This document shows, piece after piece, positions 11,438 through 20,640 of a stretch of DNA of 33,550 bases. Origin of the DNA: Saprospiraceae bacterium (lineage in GTDB: Bacteria; Bacteroidota; Bacteroidia; Chitinophagales; Saprospiraceae); the NCBI GenBank assembly GCA_020629535.1, contig JAHDDD010000001.1, positions 1-33,550 on the forward strand. Reading direction: 5' to 3'. A program made the position numbers and the translations under genes. The notes below the pieces were generated by a model that saw nothing but the letters and a program-made list of their open reading frames with translations, searched no databases and was not told the DNA's origin. Each line of letters starts with the position of its first letter. Position 1 is the stretch's first letter.

Positions 11438-12298
11438 GTGTCAATTCAATACCAGGAAACATTCCATTCTGTGGAACCAGAGTGTGAAATTATTCGTAAA
11501 CACATTTCATACTATTATTTCCATTCCTCTTTTGAGAAAGGCTTTACGAAACAACTTCAATTTTTCCCTCACTATAAAAATGGGCTTACGGCTTATTTAG
11601 GTGCCAAAGGATCATATACCGAACGGGGAGCAAAAGTTGAACCCGGAGAACCAGATGACTTAGTGGTCATGTTTACAAGAATGCAACATTCAAGCGCCTC
11701 TTCTGTAATCAATGCTCCATTCAATAAACTAGGAGTCGTATTTGATGTTCTTGGGATGAATTATTTCCTGCAAGATGATTTTTGCAATGTTTCGCATGCG
11801 CCTACCGTTAGTTTCAATTATTACGGAGAAGAATTCAATGTTCTTCTAAAAAAAGTTTTTCGTGAAACAGACTTAAAAGAGAAAGCTAGATTATTAGATA
11901 AATACTTTCTCTCCAAATACAATCCCATTTTAGACGAGCGAATTGAAGAAGCAGTTCGTTTACTTTTTGATATTGAAAAAGATTATTCAGTCACTGAACT
12001 TGCTGAAAAATTATACATAAATAGACGCACCCTACTCCGTCTCTTCAAAAAGCATCTTTGTACCACGGTCGAACAATTCAAAATTGTTCTCAAGTTCAGA
12101 AAAGCGCTAAACTACTATCAACAGATCGATGACAAGTCTAAAATGGTAGACCTAAGCTACATTGGCAACTTCTATGATCAATCGGATTTCATCGCCAAAG
12201 TAAAAGCCAAAACTGGTCTTGGTCCAAAAGCCTTCTTCAATAAAATTCAAAAGTATGGCGAAAAAGATACTTATTGGATCATGGAAAGAGTTGAATAA
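11438..12298 (+). CDS. AraC-family transcriptional regulator
   Basis: C-terminal tandem HTH: YSVTELAEKLYINRRTLLRLFKKHLCTTVEQFKIVLKFRKAL...LSYIGNFYDQSDFIAKVKAKTGLGPKAFF. GTG start. Confidence 0.88.
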   Translation: MSIQYQETFHSVEPECEIIRKHISYYYFHSSFEKGFTKQLQFFPHYKNGLTAYLGAKGSYTERGAKVEPGEPDDLVVMFTRMQHSSASSVINAPFNKLGVVFDVLGMNYFLQDDFCNVSHAPTVSFNYYGEEFNVLLKKVFRETDLKEKARLLDKYFLSKYNPILDERIEEAVRLLFDIEKDYSVTELAEKLYINRRTLLRLFKKHLCTTVEQFKIVLKFRKALNYYQQIDDKSKMVDLSYIGNFYDQSDFIAKVKAKTGLGPKAFFNKIQKYGEKDTYWIMERVE

Positions 12299-12352
12299 GT
12301 AAGGCTTCTATTTCACAAGCCCTTTGACTTTCCAGAAATCGGACTCTACAAG

Positions 12353-12957
12353 GTGAAACTTATAATTAAATACTAAGGCTTGCTTTTTCTCTTGGTTGCA
12401 TTCTTGAATGCATTCATCATAAATGATTATTTAAAATCAAACGAACCAATGTTGGATGATTATTTCAAGAATAAACATGCTCATCTTGAAATTCATCAAT
12501 CCCGTGTTAAGGACAAGTCAAAGATGAGTGCCAGTATCAGCAAACAACTTGAACCAGTCCTTCACACCATAAATAAAATGCAAAATACAAGTCCCTTCGA
12601 TAAGCAAATAAGAGCTGAGTTGCTAGATCTATGCAATCAAGATCAAGAACCTTTTTCTTACTTCCAGTCTAATTATAATCTTTTGGACCACTTGATCGGA
12701 GAGCACTTTAATCCAAAGGAAAAACCAATGGAACACAAACTGTGTATAAAAAAATCAAACCACTCCGAAAGGATTCTTTAATCATTGAATTTGGCCTTAT
12801 GCACGATATAAAGGATTGGGAACCTGTTGAGTACTGCTTACTTGGTTCAAACATTGACAAAAAACATTTAATTAACTTCCCACATGAACTCAGTGAATTA
12901 TCTGCAGAGATTCCAACTGATTGGTCGTATACGTACTGGATAATTAAAGGATTCTGA
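12353..12957 (+). pseudogene. Hypothetical membrane-anchored protein, disrupted (in-frame TAA and frame change) or programmed-frameshift gene
   Basis: GTG AAA CTT ATA ATT AAA TAC TAA GGC TTG... gives VKLIIKY*GLLFLLVAFLNAFIINDYL; ORF 12380-12781 then continues in the -1 frame as ORF 12742-12957 (...IKPLRKDSLIIEFGLMHD...). Confidence 0.5.
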
Positions 12958-12958
12958 A

Positions 12959-13585
12959 ATGCTGAATTTTATCAATAAGTTGAGTGTTTTAGTTGGTCTA
13001 TTCATTTTGGCCTATATGGTTTCTATGCTTTACATTCAAAACCAAAGATTGGATCAGATCTATTTGAATTTGGAAGATGAATTAATGGGTCATGTTTCAA
13101 TTTTTGACAATTGTCTCAAGCTTTCAACCGAAAATGAAAAGAAGAGATTTCTTTCTGCACCTCTTATAGAATTGGACTATGAATCTTCGCTACCAGCCAG
13201 ATACCAAAATTTAAAACATGACATTCATTGTACTCAATATAACTATAGTAAATTCTTTTCTTCAGATTGCTTTCCTCCACCAAAGTATGGGCTGTCAAAA
13301 GACTTGATTACAAGCGAGGTTTTTCTTTGGCACAACTTCAGCAGCAACAGAATAAATAAAACCAAAATAAAGATTAACAACGATTACTTGATTGGAGAAA
13401 TGTGCGGCAAGGACATTCGCAGCTATAACAATAATTTTACAATTCAAATACCTAAGCCCAAAGATGGTTTGATTGAAATCGAATTGAGTAAATCTTGTCT
13501 CGGACAGGATCCGCGAAAAATAGAATTTATAAATGTAAGCAGAAAAATTGACCTTAATTATCTTCTAGCTGGCCTGACTGAATGA
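12959..13585 (+). CDS. Hypothetical protein with N-terminal membrane anchor
   Basis: 208-aa ORF, N-terminal TM helix (LSVLVGLFILAYMVSMLYI), starts 1 nt after the preceding stop. Confidence 0.6.
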   Translation: MLNFINKLSVLVGLFILAYMVSMLYIQNQRLDQIYLNLEDELMGHVSIFDNCLKLSTENEKKRFLSAPLIELDYESSLPARYQNLKHDIHCTQYNYSKFFSSDCFPPPKYGLSKDLITSEVFLWHNFSSNRINKTKIKINNDYLIGEMCGKDIRSYNNNFTIQIPKPKDGLIEIELSKSCLGQDPRKIEFINVSRKIDLNYLLAGLTE

Positions 13586-14503
13586 TTGATTCTTAAGCAT
13601 CAGTTTTGATTCCAATTGATTCGCAATGGTAAAATGGAAAGTCGATCCTTTCCCATATTCAGATTCTACCCAAATCTGCCCATCATGTAATTCCACCAAT
13701 TTTTGACAGGTCGTTAGGCCAATACCTGTTCCTTCGATTTCTGACTTTGTGTGTAATCTCGATAGTAATTTAAATATCCTTTCCTGATATATTTTCTTTA
13801 TACCAATGCCATTATCTTGAACTGAAAATGTATGGTATTTCGCATCAGTGTTACACTGTATTTTGATAATCAATGGTTCGTCTTGCTTCCTGAATTTAAT
13901 TGCATTTGATATCAAATTTTGGAAAATCAAACGCATAGATGACGGATCAGCGTATACGTCCGAAAGACCAGAACAGTGAATTTCAGCTTGAGATTCTGAA
14001 ATCATGGTGGACAGATCATTTTGTAATTCCATAATTATGAAATTAGGATCAATTTTAGTCATTGACAATGACATTCCAGCCACAGAATAATTCAATAGTC
14101 CCTCTATCAGATTATGCATTCTCATACTTGCGTCAGAAATAACCTTAAGATGTTCTTGAATTTTATCTTCAGGTAAAATACCTAATCTCAATTGTAGAAG
14201 TTCTGAAAACGTTTTGATATTCCTTAGAGGTTCCTTCAAATCATGTGAAGCCATGTAATTGAACTGCTCCAATTCATGGTTCTTTTTTTGAAGTATTTTC
14301 AATGCATATTCTGATTCCAGATTTTTACGATATTCGTCTTTGTATAGTTCTAGGTCCTCGTAGAGCATTCTCAAGCCAGCAAGAATATTTCTTTTCTCTT
14401 CTTGTTCTTCAAGACTAAAAAGATCTTCATCTGAAATGGTACATTCACCTTTTGAAATGAGTAAAATATGGCTAAAGACGTTTTGTAGAAAATTGAGCTC
14501 CAT
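13565..14503 (-). CDS. Histidine kinase (cytosolic)
   Basis: H-box MASHDLKEPLRNIKTF, N-box NLISNAIKF, DNGIGIKK, GTGIGLTTCQKLVELHDGQIWVESEYGKGSTF. Confidence 0.95.
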   Translation of the reverse strand: MELNFLQNVFSHILLISKGECTISDEDLFSLEEQEEKRNILAGLRMLYEDLELYKDEYRKNLESEYALKILQKKNHELEQFNYMASHDLKEPLRNIKTFSELLQLRLGILPEDKIQEHLKVISDASMRMHNLIEGLLNYSVAGMSLSMTKIDPNFIIMELQNDLSTMISESQAEIHCSGLSDVYADPSSMRLIFQNLISNAIKFRKQDEPLIIKIQCNTDAKYHTFSVQDNGIGIKKIYQERIFKLLSRLHTKSEIEGTGIGLTTCQKLVELHDGQIWVESEYGKGSTFHFTIANQLESKLMLKNQSFSQAS

Positions 14504-14518
14504 CTATATATTTTACTT

Positions 14519-14959
14519 TCAGTTCAATACATTTCTAATTTCGCGAAGCCCGTCTTCTCTTGTCTTTACAATACTGAATGATTCCAAATTCGTTTGATAC
14601 ATAACAAAGCGTGCTGCTGTGTTAATGATAAAATTCTTGCCCGTAACAAATGATACGTGTTTTACATTTGATAAGGTCGTCTTAAACAAATCATTAATAT
14701 GTCGTCTTGTTGCTGCATTTGGCACATCAGTTCCGCTGATGTCAATAAGGTAAGCACATTCTTTGTTGCAAGTAGATGCCAATTCTGTCATTCTCGCAAA
14801 TACCAAATCAAGACTGAATTTACTTACGACTGGAATTTCCCACAACAGAATCACCCTAGGTTCTATAAAGCTAACCCGATTTTTAATAGCCTCAATTACC
14901 TCTGGTGAGGATGTTTCATCGTATGATTTCTTTTCAATTTCTATCAAAATATCATTCAT
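14519..14959 (-). CDS. STAS-like domain protein (possible anti-sigma antagonist/RsbR-like partner)
   Basis: 146 aa with a STAS-like pattern (AYLIDISGTDVPNAATRRHINDLFKTTLSNVKHVSFV); 15 nt upstream of the histidine kinase on the same strand. Confidence 0.5.
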   Translation of the reverse strand: MNDILIEIEKKSYDETSSPEVIEAIKNRVSFIEPRVILLWEIPVVSKFSLDLVFARMTELASTCNKECAYLIDISGTDVPNAATRRHINDLFKTTLSNVKHVSFVTGKNFIINTAARFVMYQTNLESFSIVKTREDGLREIRNVLN

Positions 14960-15376
14960 ATCAATAATTTAAGAATATGTAATGCATTGAAGGACAAATT
15001 TAAATAGAAATTTTTGAGCTTGGTATCGATGTAGTCTATTGGTAGAGCTCAAGGGCTTGAAATGTATGTTCCATTTGTCCCAATTATCCAATTTCTAAAA
15101 ATAAAACATCAATAATTTAGCCAATATTTCTTCGCATTATGAAAAATTTCGACTCCTATTCTTTTCAGGAGTCAAGATCAATTTGATTCGATTCAGAAGT
15201 GAGGGAGGATGGATTTGTAAAAAAGGAGTAAAAGTATTCCGATAGTTTCAATTTTTAAGTTGGTTTTGAACATAAATTGAAATGGATTCATTGCATTTGA
15301 AGAACTTGAATTCATAAACTTCATCCTCCCCATTTTCTCGAGTTAAATTGATAACTTCCCTTCTAAATTTGAATAT

Positions 15377-16450
15377 ATGAAAGGAAGCCCTACCCTCATT
15401 CTTAACGAACAGAAGGCTAAATCGAATATCAAAAAAATGGCAACCAAGGCCAGAATGAATAATATCGATTTCAGACCTCATTTTAAAACCCATCAATCCT
15501 CAGAAATTTCCAATTGGTTCAAAGACGAAGGCGTTGATAGGATCACTTGCTCCTCTGTAAAGATGGCCAAATATTTTGCAGATCAAGGATGGAATGATAT
15601 AACCATTGCCTTCCCAGCAAATGCTCTAGAGTTTGAAACCATTCAAGAACTTGCATCAAAAATTAATCTACATCTCATCTTTGAAGATCAAGATGTGTGT
15701 AGTCTTTTCAACCAAAAATTAAAAGCAAAAATTGGGGCTTTTATTACTATTGACAATGACTATGGCAGAACCGGAATCCACATTCTCAATAAAAAAAGAA
15801 TCGTGAAACTTGTCAATCATATCGAGTCATGCGAGAACATTGAATTGAAAGGATTTCTGACACATACAGGTCATAGTTACAAATGCAGAGGAAAAGATGA
15901 AATCATGTCCCTTCATCATTCGTCTTTAAAAAATTTACAATGGTTAAAAGATGAATATCCAAATCTGACATTGTCTATTGGTGATACTCCAACATGCAGC
16001 GTTGCTGATTCTTTTGGACCAGCAGATGAAATCCGTCCAGGCAATTTTATATTCTATGATCTGATGCAATGGCAAATTGGTTCTTGCGACATCAACGAAA
16101 TTGCGGTAATAATGCGATGCCCCATTGTCTCAAAACATCCAAGTCGAAATGAATTGGTTATTTATGGTGGAGCCGTTCATTTTTCAAAAGATTCAATACT
16201 AGATGCTTCCAATAAAAAAATCTTTGGACAATTAATCAATCAAAATTCTGGAGAATTAATTGAAGGAGCTACCATAACAAGATTAAGCCAGGAACATGGA
16301 GTCATTCACCTCCCTACTCACCAATTTGAAAATTTTAATGTTGGAGACTTAGTAAACATTATACCTATCCATTCCTGCCTCACCGCAAACTTAATGAAGG
16401 AATATGAAACTTCAGACGGTCGAATTATAAAGATGATGCCTTACATCTAA
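15377..16450 (+). CDS. PLP-dependent D-threonine aldolase / alanine racemase N-terminal family protein
   Basis: TPTLILNEQKAKSNIKKMATKARMNNIDFRPHFKTHQSSEI (PLP-Lys region), fold-III PLP pattern, C-terminal HSCLTANLM. Confidence 0.88.
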   Translation: MKGSPTLILNEQKAKSNIKKMATKARMNNIDFRPHFKTHQSSEISNWFKDEGVDRITCSSVKMAKYFADQGWNDITIAFPANALEFETIQELASKINLHLIFEDQDVCSLFNQKLKAKIGAFITIDNDYGRTGIHILNKKRIVKLVNHIESCENIELKGFLTHTGHSYKCRGKDEIMSLHHSSLKNLQWLKDEYPNLTLSIGDTPTCSVADSFGPADEIRPGNFIFYDLMQWQIGSCDINEIAVIMRCPIVSKHPSRNELVIYGGAVHFSKDSILDASNKKIFGQLINQNSGELIEGATITRLSQEHGVIHLPTHQFENFNVGDLVNIIPIHSCLTANLMKEYETSDGRIIKMMPYI

Positions 16451-16451
16451 A

Positions 16452-17162
16452 TTATCTGCCAAAACCGGCAGATGCGTCAATGATTTTCTTTTTCATGGTT
16501 TCAAACTCCTCGTCTGTAAGCAAGCCATCATCTCTCATTTGTGCTATGGTCGCCAATTGCTCCATTGGGGATTTTACTTTGGACTTGTCAACGATCTCAG
16601 CATCTTGAACATTATTGTCCGTATCACGCATATCTTCAACCGTATCCTCAAATTTATCTTGAATGTCTTCTACAGTTTCTTCAAATTTATTCTGCATTTC
16701 ATCCATCTTCTCGTCCATCTTTCCATCCATATCTTTGGCCATTTTCTTTCCCTCTTCGAATTTCTCTTTAAAGAATCGCTTTGCCTTATCAAGATCAACA
16801 TTACTAAGATCGCCTCCAGCTTTAAAGTGCTCTTTAAATACATTGCCAATGGCATAAGTACTTGCACCTGAAAGGGCGGACATTGTCACTCCTCCGAGTA
16901 AACTTCCGATGACCGGAATGGCCTTGACTGTACTCGCCCCCATTCTGGCCAAAACTGATCCTCCAATTGAAAGAATCCAACTTTTACCTGATTGTTCATC
17001 AAAATCAATGTTATAATGTTTGGCCAATTGTTTTAACATATCAACCTGAACAGCAGTAACTGCCACAACATCTACCATTGGGATAGGCACTAAGCCTGCA
17101 CCCATAGCAAACATCATATGCGTTTGAATAATTTTATCGGCTTTATCTTTTGTATTTAGCAT
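16452..17162 (-). CDS. DUF697-like membrane-associated protein with coiled-coil linker and C-terminal SHOCT-like motif
   Basis: N-terminal AGLVPIPMVDVVAVTAVQVDMLKQLAKHYNI (DUF697-like), repetitive amphipathic MDGKMDEKMDEMQNKFEETVEDIQDKFEDTVEDM, C-terminus PMEQLATIAQMRDDGLLTDEEFETMKKKII (SHOCT). Confidence 0.8.
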   Translation of the reverse strand: MLNTKDKADKIIQTHMMFAMGAGLVPIPMVDVVAVTAVQVDMLKQLAKHYNIDFDEQSGKSWILSIGGSVLARMGASTVKAIPVIGSLLGGVTMSALSGASTYAIGNVFKEHFKAGGDLSNVDLDKAKRFFKEKFEEGKKMAKDMDGKMDEKMDEMQNKFEETVEDIQDKFEDTVEDMRDTDNNVQDAEIVDKSKVKSPMEQLATIAQMRDDGLLTDEEFETMKKKIIDASAGFGR

Positions 17163-17298
17163 AAGTTCTTTTTTTACATTAATGATTCAGGCTCAAAATT
17201 AATTCCATTATCTTTCATAAATTGAGAATTGAGATGAATATCCAAATTTTAACGATCAACACATCGGGCTTTAACATATTACCGCAATTTTTAGATTT

Positions 17299-18585
17299 AT
17301 GTTGAAATTCTTTAAAAATAAAAAGCCTTCTCCAGCTGAACCTTTCGTGAAGAAAGCAAAGCAATTCATGGAAAAAAACAATATTCAGAAATGCTTCAGC
17401 ACCTTGGATCAAGCATTCAATGCTGACATTTACCATATGCCAGCTTACGAATTCGCGGTGCAAGCTCTGACCTCTGTGAATGCAAAAAAAGAGGCATCAC
17501 TGTTTCATAATGTAATTCATTCTAAAGACAAAACACAGGCTTTCAAAATTCTTGGAAATCACTTTCTAGAGGCAGAAAATTACAGATTGGCAAAGACCTT
17601 TCTCGGTGAAGCTTTCAAAAAAAAGAAAGATTTAGCTGTGGGTCATGATTTAGCCATTGCTTATGCAAGAAAGTTTGACACAAAAACTGCACAGGAAATA
17701 TTAGAACAAATTAGCGATGAATTTGATTATTGGACATTCTGGTACTATACCAAATTAAAGATTTTAAACAACGATCGAAGGGAAATAGAAAATCATATCA
17801 ATGAATTGGAAGATGTAACAAGAGTCGAAGCCAAAAATGAAAATCATCAGGTTGCCATTGATAAAGCACAGGAGGTTGTTGCATCATACTTGGCACTCCT
17901 GAGTATTGATAATCCGGCCCGTGAAATTAAGCATTGGCATTTTATTCAGTATGGCGCCATCATTCTTGACTTGTTCGACACTGAGGTTGCTGGAGGTCGA
18001 CATGTTGCAAGTTGGGGCAATTTTGAACAAATCAACGGTATATTACATGCGTTTAAAAAAGTAGCAGAACAACTTTCTGTAAACATCAAGAAGATCGTTA
18101 CTACCAAAGATAGAGATTCATTGATTATTGGTAAAGCACTTTCATTATTGCTTGAAGTACCTTTCGCCAATCTTGATGCAAATGCAAGTTATGAGGACAC
18201 CCTGTTTGTTAGTGCATATGCATCTTCACTTCATGAGATTCCATTTATAGAAAACATTGCTGACAACAACAAAATCTTTAGTCTGGTGCAACAATGGATG
18301 GTTCCAACTTTTGTAGCAGCAGATGTCGTTGGGCTTATTGCTCAGATGTACACATTGCCATGGGCAGAAAACAACATAAACAACAAAGAAGGAATAGATT
18401 ACCAAGCCATGTCGATGAACGAAGTCGCAGAAAAAATTCTCAAAGCAAAACCAACGCCAACTTCCAATTTCGATCTTGATTTTTACACCAGTCGAAAGGT
18501 ATTTTTGAAATTTACTTCAGAAACTGGCAAAAGGTCTAATTACACCTTGGAGAGTCCAGTTCCAGGTTCATATTTTGGTGGATAA
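17299..18585 (+). CDS. TPR-like protein of unknown function
   Basis: 428-aa ORF, helical repeats in the N-terminal half (FKILGNHFLEAENYRLAKTFLGEAFKKKKDLAVGHDLAIAYARKFDTKTAQEILEQI). Confidence 0.7.
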   Translation: MLKFFKNKKPSPAEPFVKKAKQFMEKNNIQKCFSTLDQAFNADIYHMPAYEFAVQALTSVNAKKEASLFHNVIHSKDKTQAFKILGNHFLEAENYRLAKTFLGEAFKKKKDLAVGHDLAIAYARKFDTKTAQEILEQISDEFDYWTFWYYTKLKILNNDRREIENHINELEDVTRVEAKNENHQVAIDKAQEVVASYLALLSIDNPAREIKHWHFIQYGAIILDLFDTEVAGGRHVASWGNFEQINGILHAFKKVAEQLSVNIKKIVTTKDRDSLIIGKALSLLLEVPFANLDANASYEDTLFVSAYASSLHEIPFIENIADNNKIFSLVQQWMVPTFVAADVVGLIAQMYTLPWAENNINNKEGIDYQAMSMNEVAEKILKAKPTPTSNFDLDFYTSRKVFLKFTSETGKRSNYTLESPVPGSYFGG

Positions 18586-19532
18586 TGGATAAGAAACAAA
18601 TCAATGAGAATATAGCCCAATTGGTTGAACAAAGAACCAGAAAGGAATTGATCGAAAGACGATTAAAAGAATTAGATGAAGAAATGAATCGTCAATTTGC
18701 CATCATTGATGGGATGGAAAAACGCGTCGATAATGAAGCGAAGGAAGTGGAAGATCTTCAATTGTCAAATATTAGAAATTTGATTTCAAAAACTTTGGGT
18801 GAAGATGAAGATCGCCTTGAAATGGAAAAAGAAGATCTTCTTTGGGCCGTGATTAATCTCAAAGAAGCCCAACAAATGATGGAATTATTGAAATATGAAA
18901 GACAAATTTTAAAAACCTCATTAGACGAATTGTTCAGTATAGATGAAAGATTGGAAACGTTGTTACTTGTCAAGGAACAAAATCTGAAGGAAGGAAGCTA
19001 TGTGAGCGACACCCTTGAGGCATTGAACACGCTTCATTTAAAATTAGAAAATGAAAAACAAGAAATACAGGAAGCCTTGGAGGTCGCGTCAATTTTAAAA
19101 GATCTATTGAAAAAATTGGAAACGGAACTAAAGCAACTCAACGATCCAAAGAAGCAGATTGACTTTCATGGTCAGGATCGTTACTCCTCTTATGCCAAGA
19201 AAGCATACGTCAAAAAAGGCAGCGATTTGGTTACCAATATCAATCATTTGATGAAAAAACTTGAGAATGAGCTCAATGATCTCAGAACAAAACATGACAT
19301 CAATCTTACACAAAACGTGGACCAATTATCAAAGTTCTTTGTGATCTTATTTGAAAATCTAATCAACTCTTTTCTAGTGAGGAGATCATTCAAAGATGCC
19401 ATTCATTCTATTGAGTCCGCAGAAATGAAAATAGAAAAGTTGATCTTAAAATTGAACCATGAATATGAAAAATCAAACAAAAGAATCCTCAAAATTGGAT
19501 CTGATCGTGAAGAACTTTTGATAAATAGTTAA
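18585..19532 (+). CDS. Coiled-coil protein of unknown function
   Basis: 315-aa highly charged helical ORF; its ATG overlaps the upstream stop (TAATG), so translational coupling is likely. Confidence 0.7.
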   Translation: MDKKQINENIAQLVEQRTRKELIERRLKELDEEMNRQFAIIDGMEKRVDNEAKEVEDLQLSNIRNLISKTLGEDEDRLEMEKEDLLWAVINLKEAQQMMELLKYERQILKTSLDELFSIDERLETLLLVKEQNLKEGSYVSDTLEALNTLHLKLENEKQEIQEALEVASILKDLLKKLETELKQLNDPKKQIDFHGQDRYSSYAKKAYVKKGSDLVTNINHLMKKLENELNDLRTKHDINLTQNVDQLSKFFVILFENLINSFLVRRSFKDAIHSIESAEMKIEKLILKLNHEYEKSNKRILKIGSDREELLINS

Positions 19533-19536
19533 GCTC

Positions 19537-20640
19537 TTACGCCTTTCCCAAGACGATTTTCATTCCTTCAATCATGGCGGCATTGGCTTCGGCCGTGCCG
19601 ATGGTAATTCTAACATGATCAGGAGCCCCAAATCCCTTCGCGGGTCTGATCATAATACCTTCAGCTTGCATCAATTGAGTAAATTGAATCGGGTCCATCG
19701 CAGGCTTCATGAAGAAAAAATTCGATTGAGATTGTACGTAATCTACACCCAAGGCGTTAAGTTCTGGATAAAGAAATGCCTTCCCCCTATCAACAAGATC
19801 GACAGTTCGGCTGATAAAATCTTCATCATTTAATGCCGCAATCGCAGCAGTTTGAGACAATGTATTGACATGAAATGGTCGCCTCAACTTAGAGACATAT
19901 TTGGCAATCTCCTCAGTGGAATAGGCATAACCCACCCTTAGACCTGCCAATCCATATGCTTTTGAAAAGCTATTGAGCCCAATCACCCTTTTGCCGTCCA
20001 TGACAAATGGTATTGCCCTTTTGTAATCTTGGGCAGTAACGTATTGGTAGTATACTTCATCATAAATTACAACAACATGATCTGGCACATTATTTACAAT
20101 GGTTTCAAAATCTCCACCAGAAACATAGGTCCCCGTAGGATTATTTGGAGAACAGATCCATATCAATCTTGTTTTGTCGTTGATGGCATCCAATATGCCT
20201 TTTACATTGATTTTGAAATCTGAAAGCAATGGCACATCAACGCCCTTTCCTCCAACAAGATGAGGGAAACTTCTATAGGGACTGAAGGTAGGACTGCTAT
20301 AAATGCATTCCAGATCTTCCTTGATAAATGCATTGACAATCAGTTGAATCAGAGCTACTCCACTGTTACCTGTGATAAATTGATCCGGTGTTAAATGACC
20401 ATAGTAATCAGAAAGAGCCTCTCTAAATTTCTGATCTGTAGGAGATGGATATTCATTGAGACTACCCATCATTTTGGTCATTGCTTCAATGGCTTTCGGA
20501 GAGGAGCCAAGCATGTTTTCGTTGGAAGAAAGCTTATAGACTGGTTTATCTGAAACCACATCGTCTTTTGAAATACCTCCTTTGTATCTACCCTTTATAT
20601 CTAGGATATACTTTTTAAATAACGCTGGATTTTCACTCAT
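19537..20640 (-). CDS. HisC-like class I/II aminotransferase (histidinol-phosphate / aromatic aminotransferase)
   Basis: YKLSSNENMLGSSPKAIEAM, SPNNPTG, YDEVYYQYV, NSFSKAYGLAGLRVGYA (PLP-Lys), RITIGTAEAN. Confidence 0.93.
   Translation of the reverse strand: MSENPALFKKYILDIKGRYKGGISKDDVVSDKPVYKLSSNENMLGSSPKAIEAMTKMMGSLNEYPSPTDQKFREALSDYYGHLTPDQFITGNSGVALIQLIVNAFIKEDLECIYSSPTFSPYRSFPHLVGGKGVDVPLLSDFKINVKGILDAINDKTRLIWICSPNNPTGTYVSGGDFETIVNNVPDHVVVIYDEVYYQYVTAQDYKRAIPFVMDGKRVIGLNSFSKAYGLAGLRVGYAYSTEEIAKYVSKLRRPFHVNTLSQTAAIAALNDEDFISRTVDLVDRGKAFLYPELNALGVDYVQSQSNFFFMKPAMDPIQFTQLMQAEGIMIRPAKGFGAPDHVRITIGTAEANAAMIEGMKIVLGKA

Noticed and set aside
12742-12957. Independent 71-aa gene starting with GTG
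   Set aside because: Better explained as the continuation of ORF 12380-12781 in the -1 frame; no independent start context.
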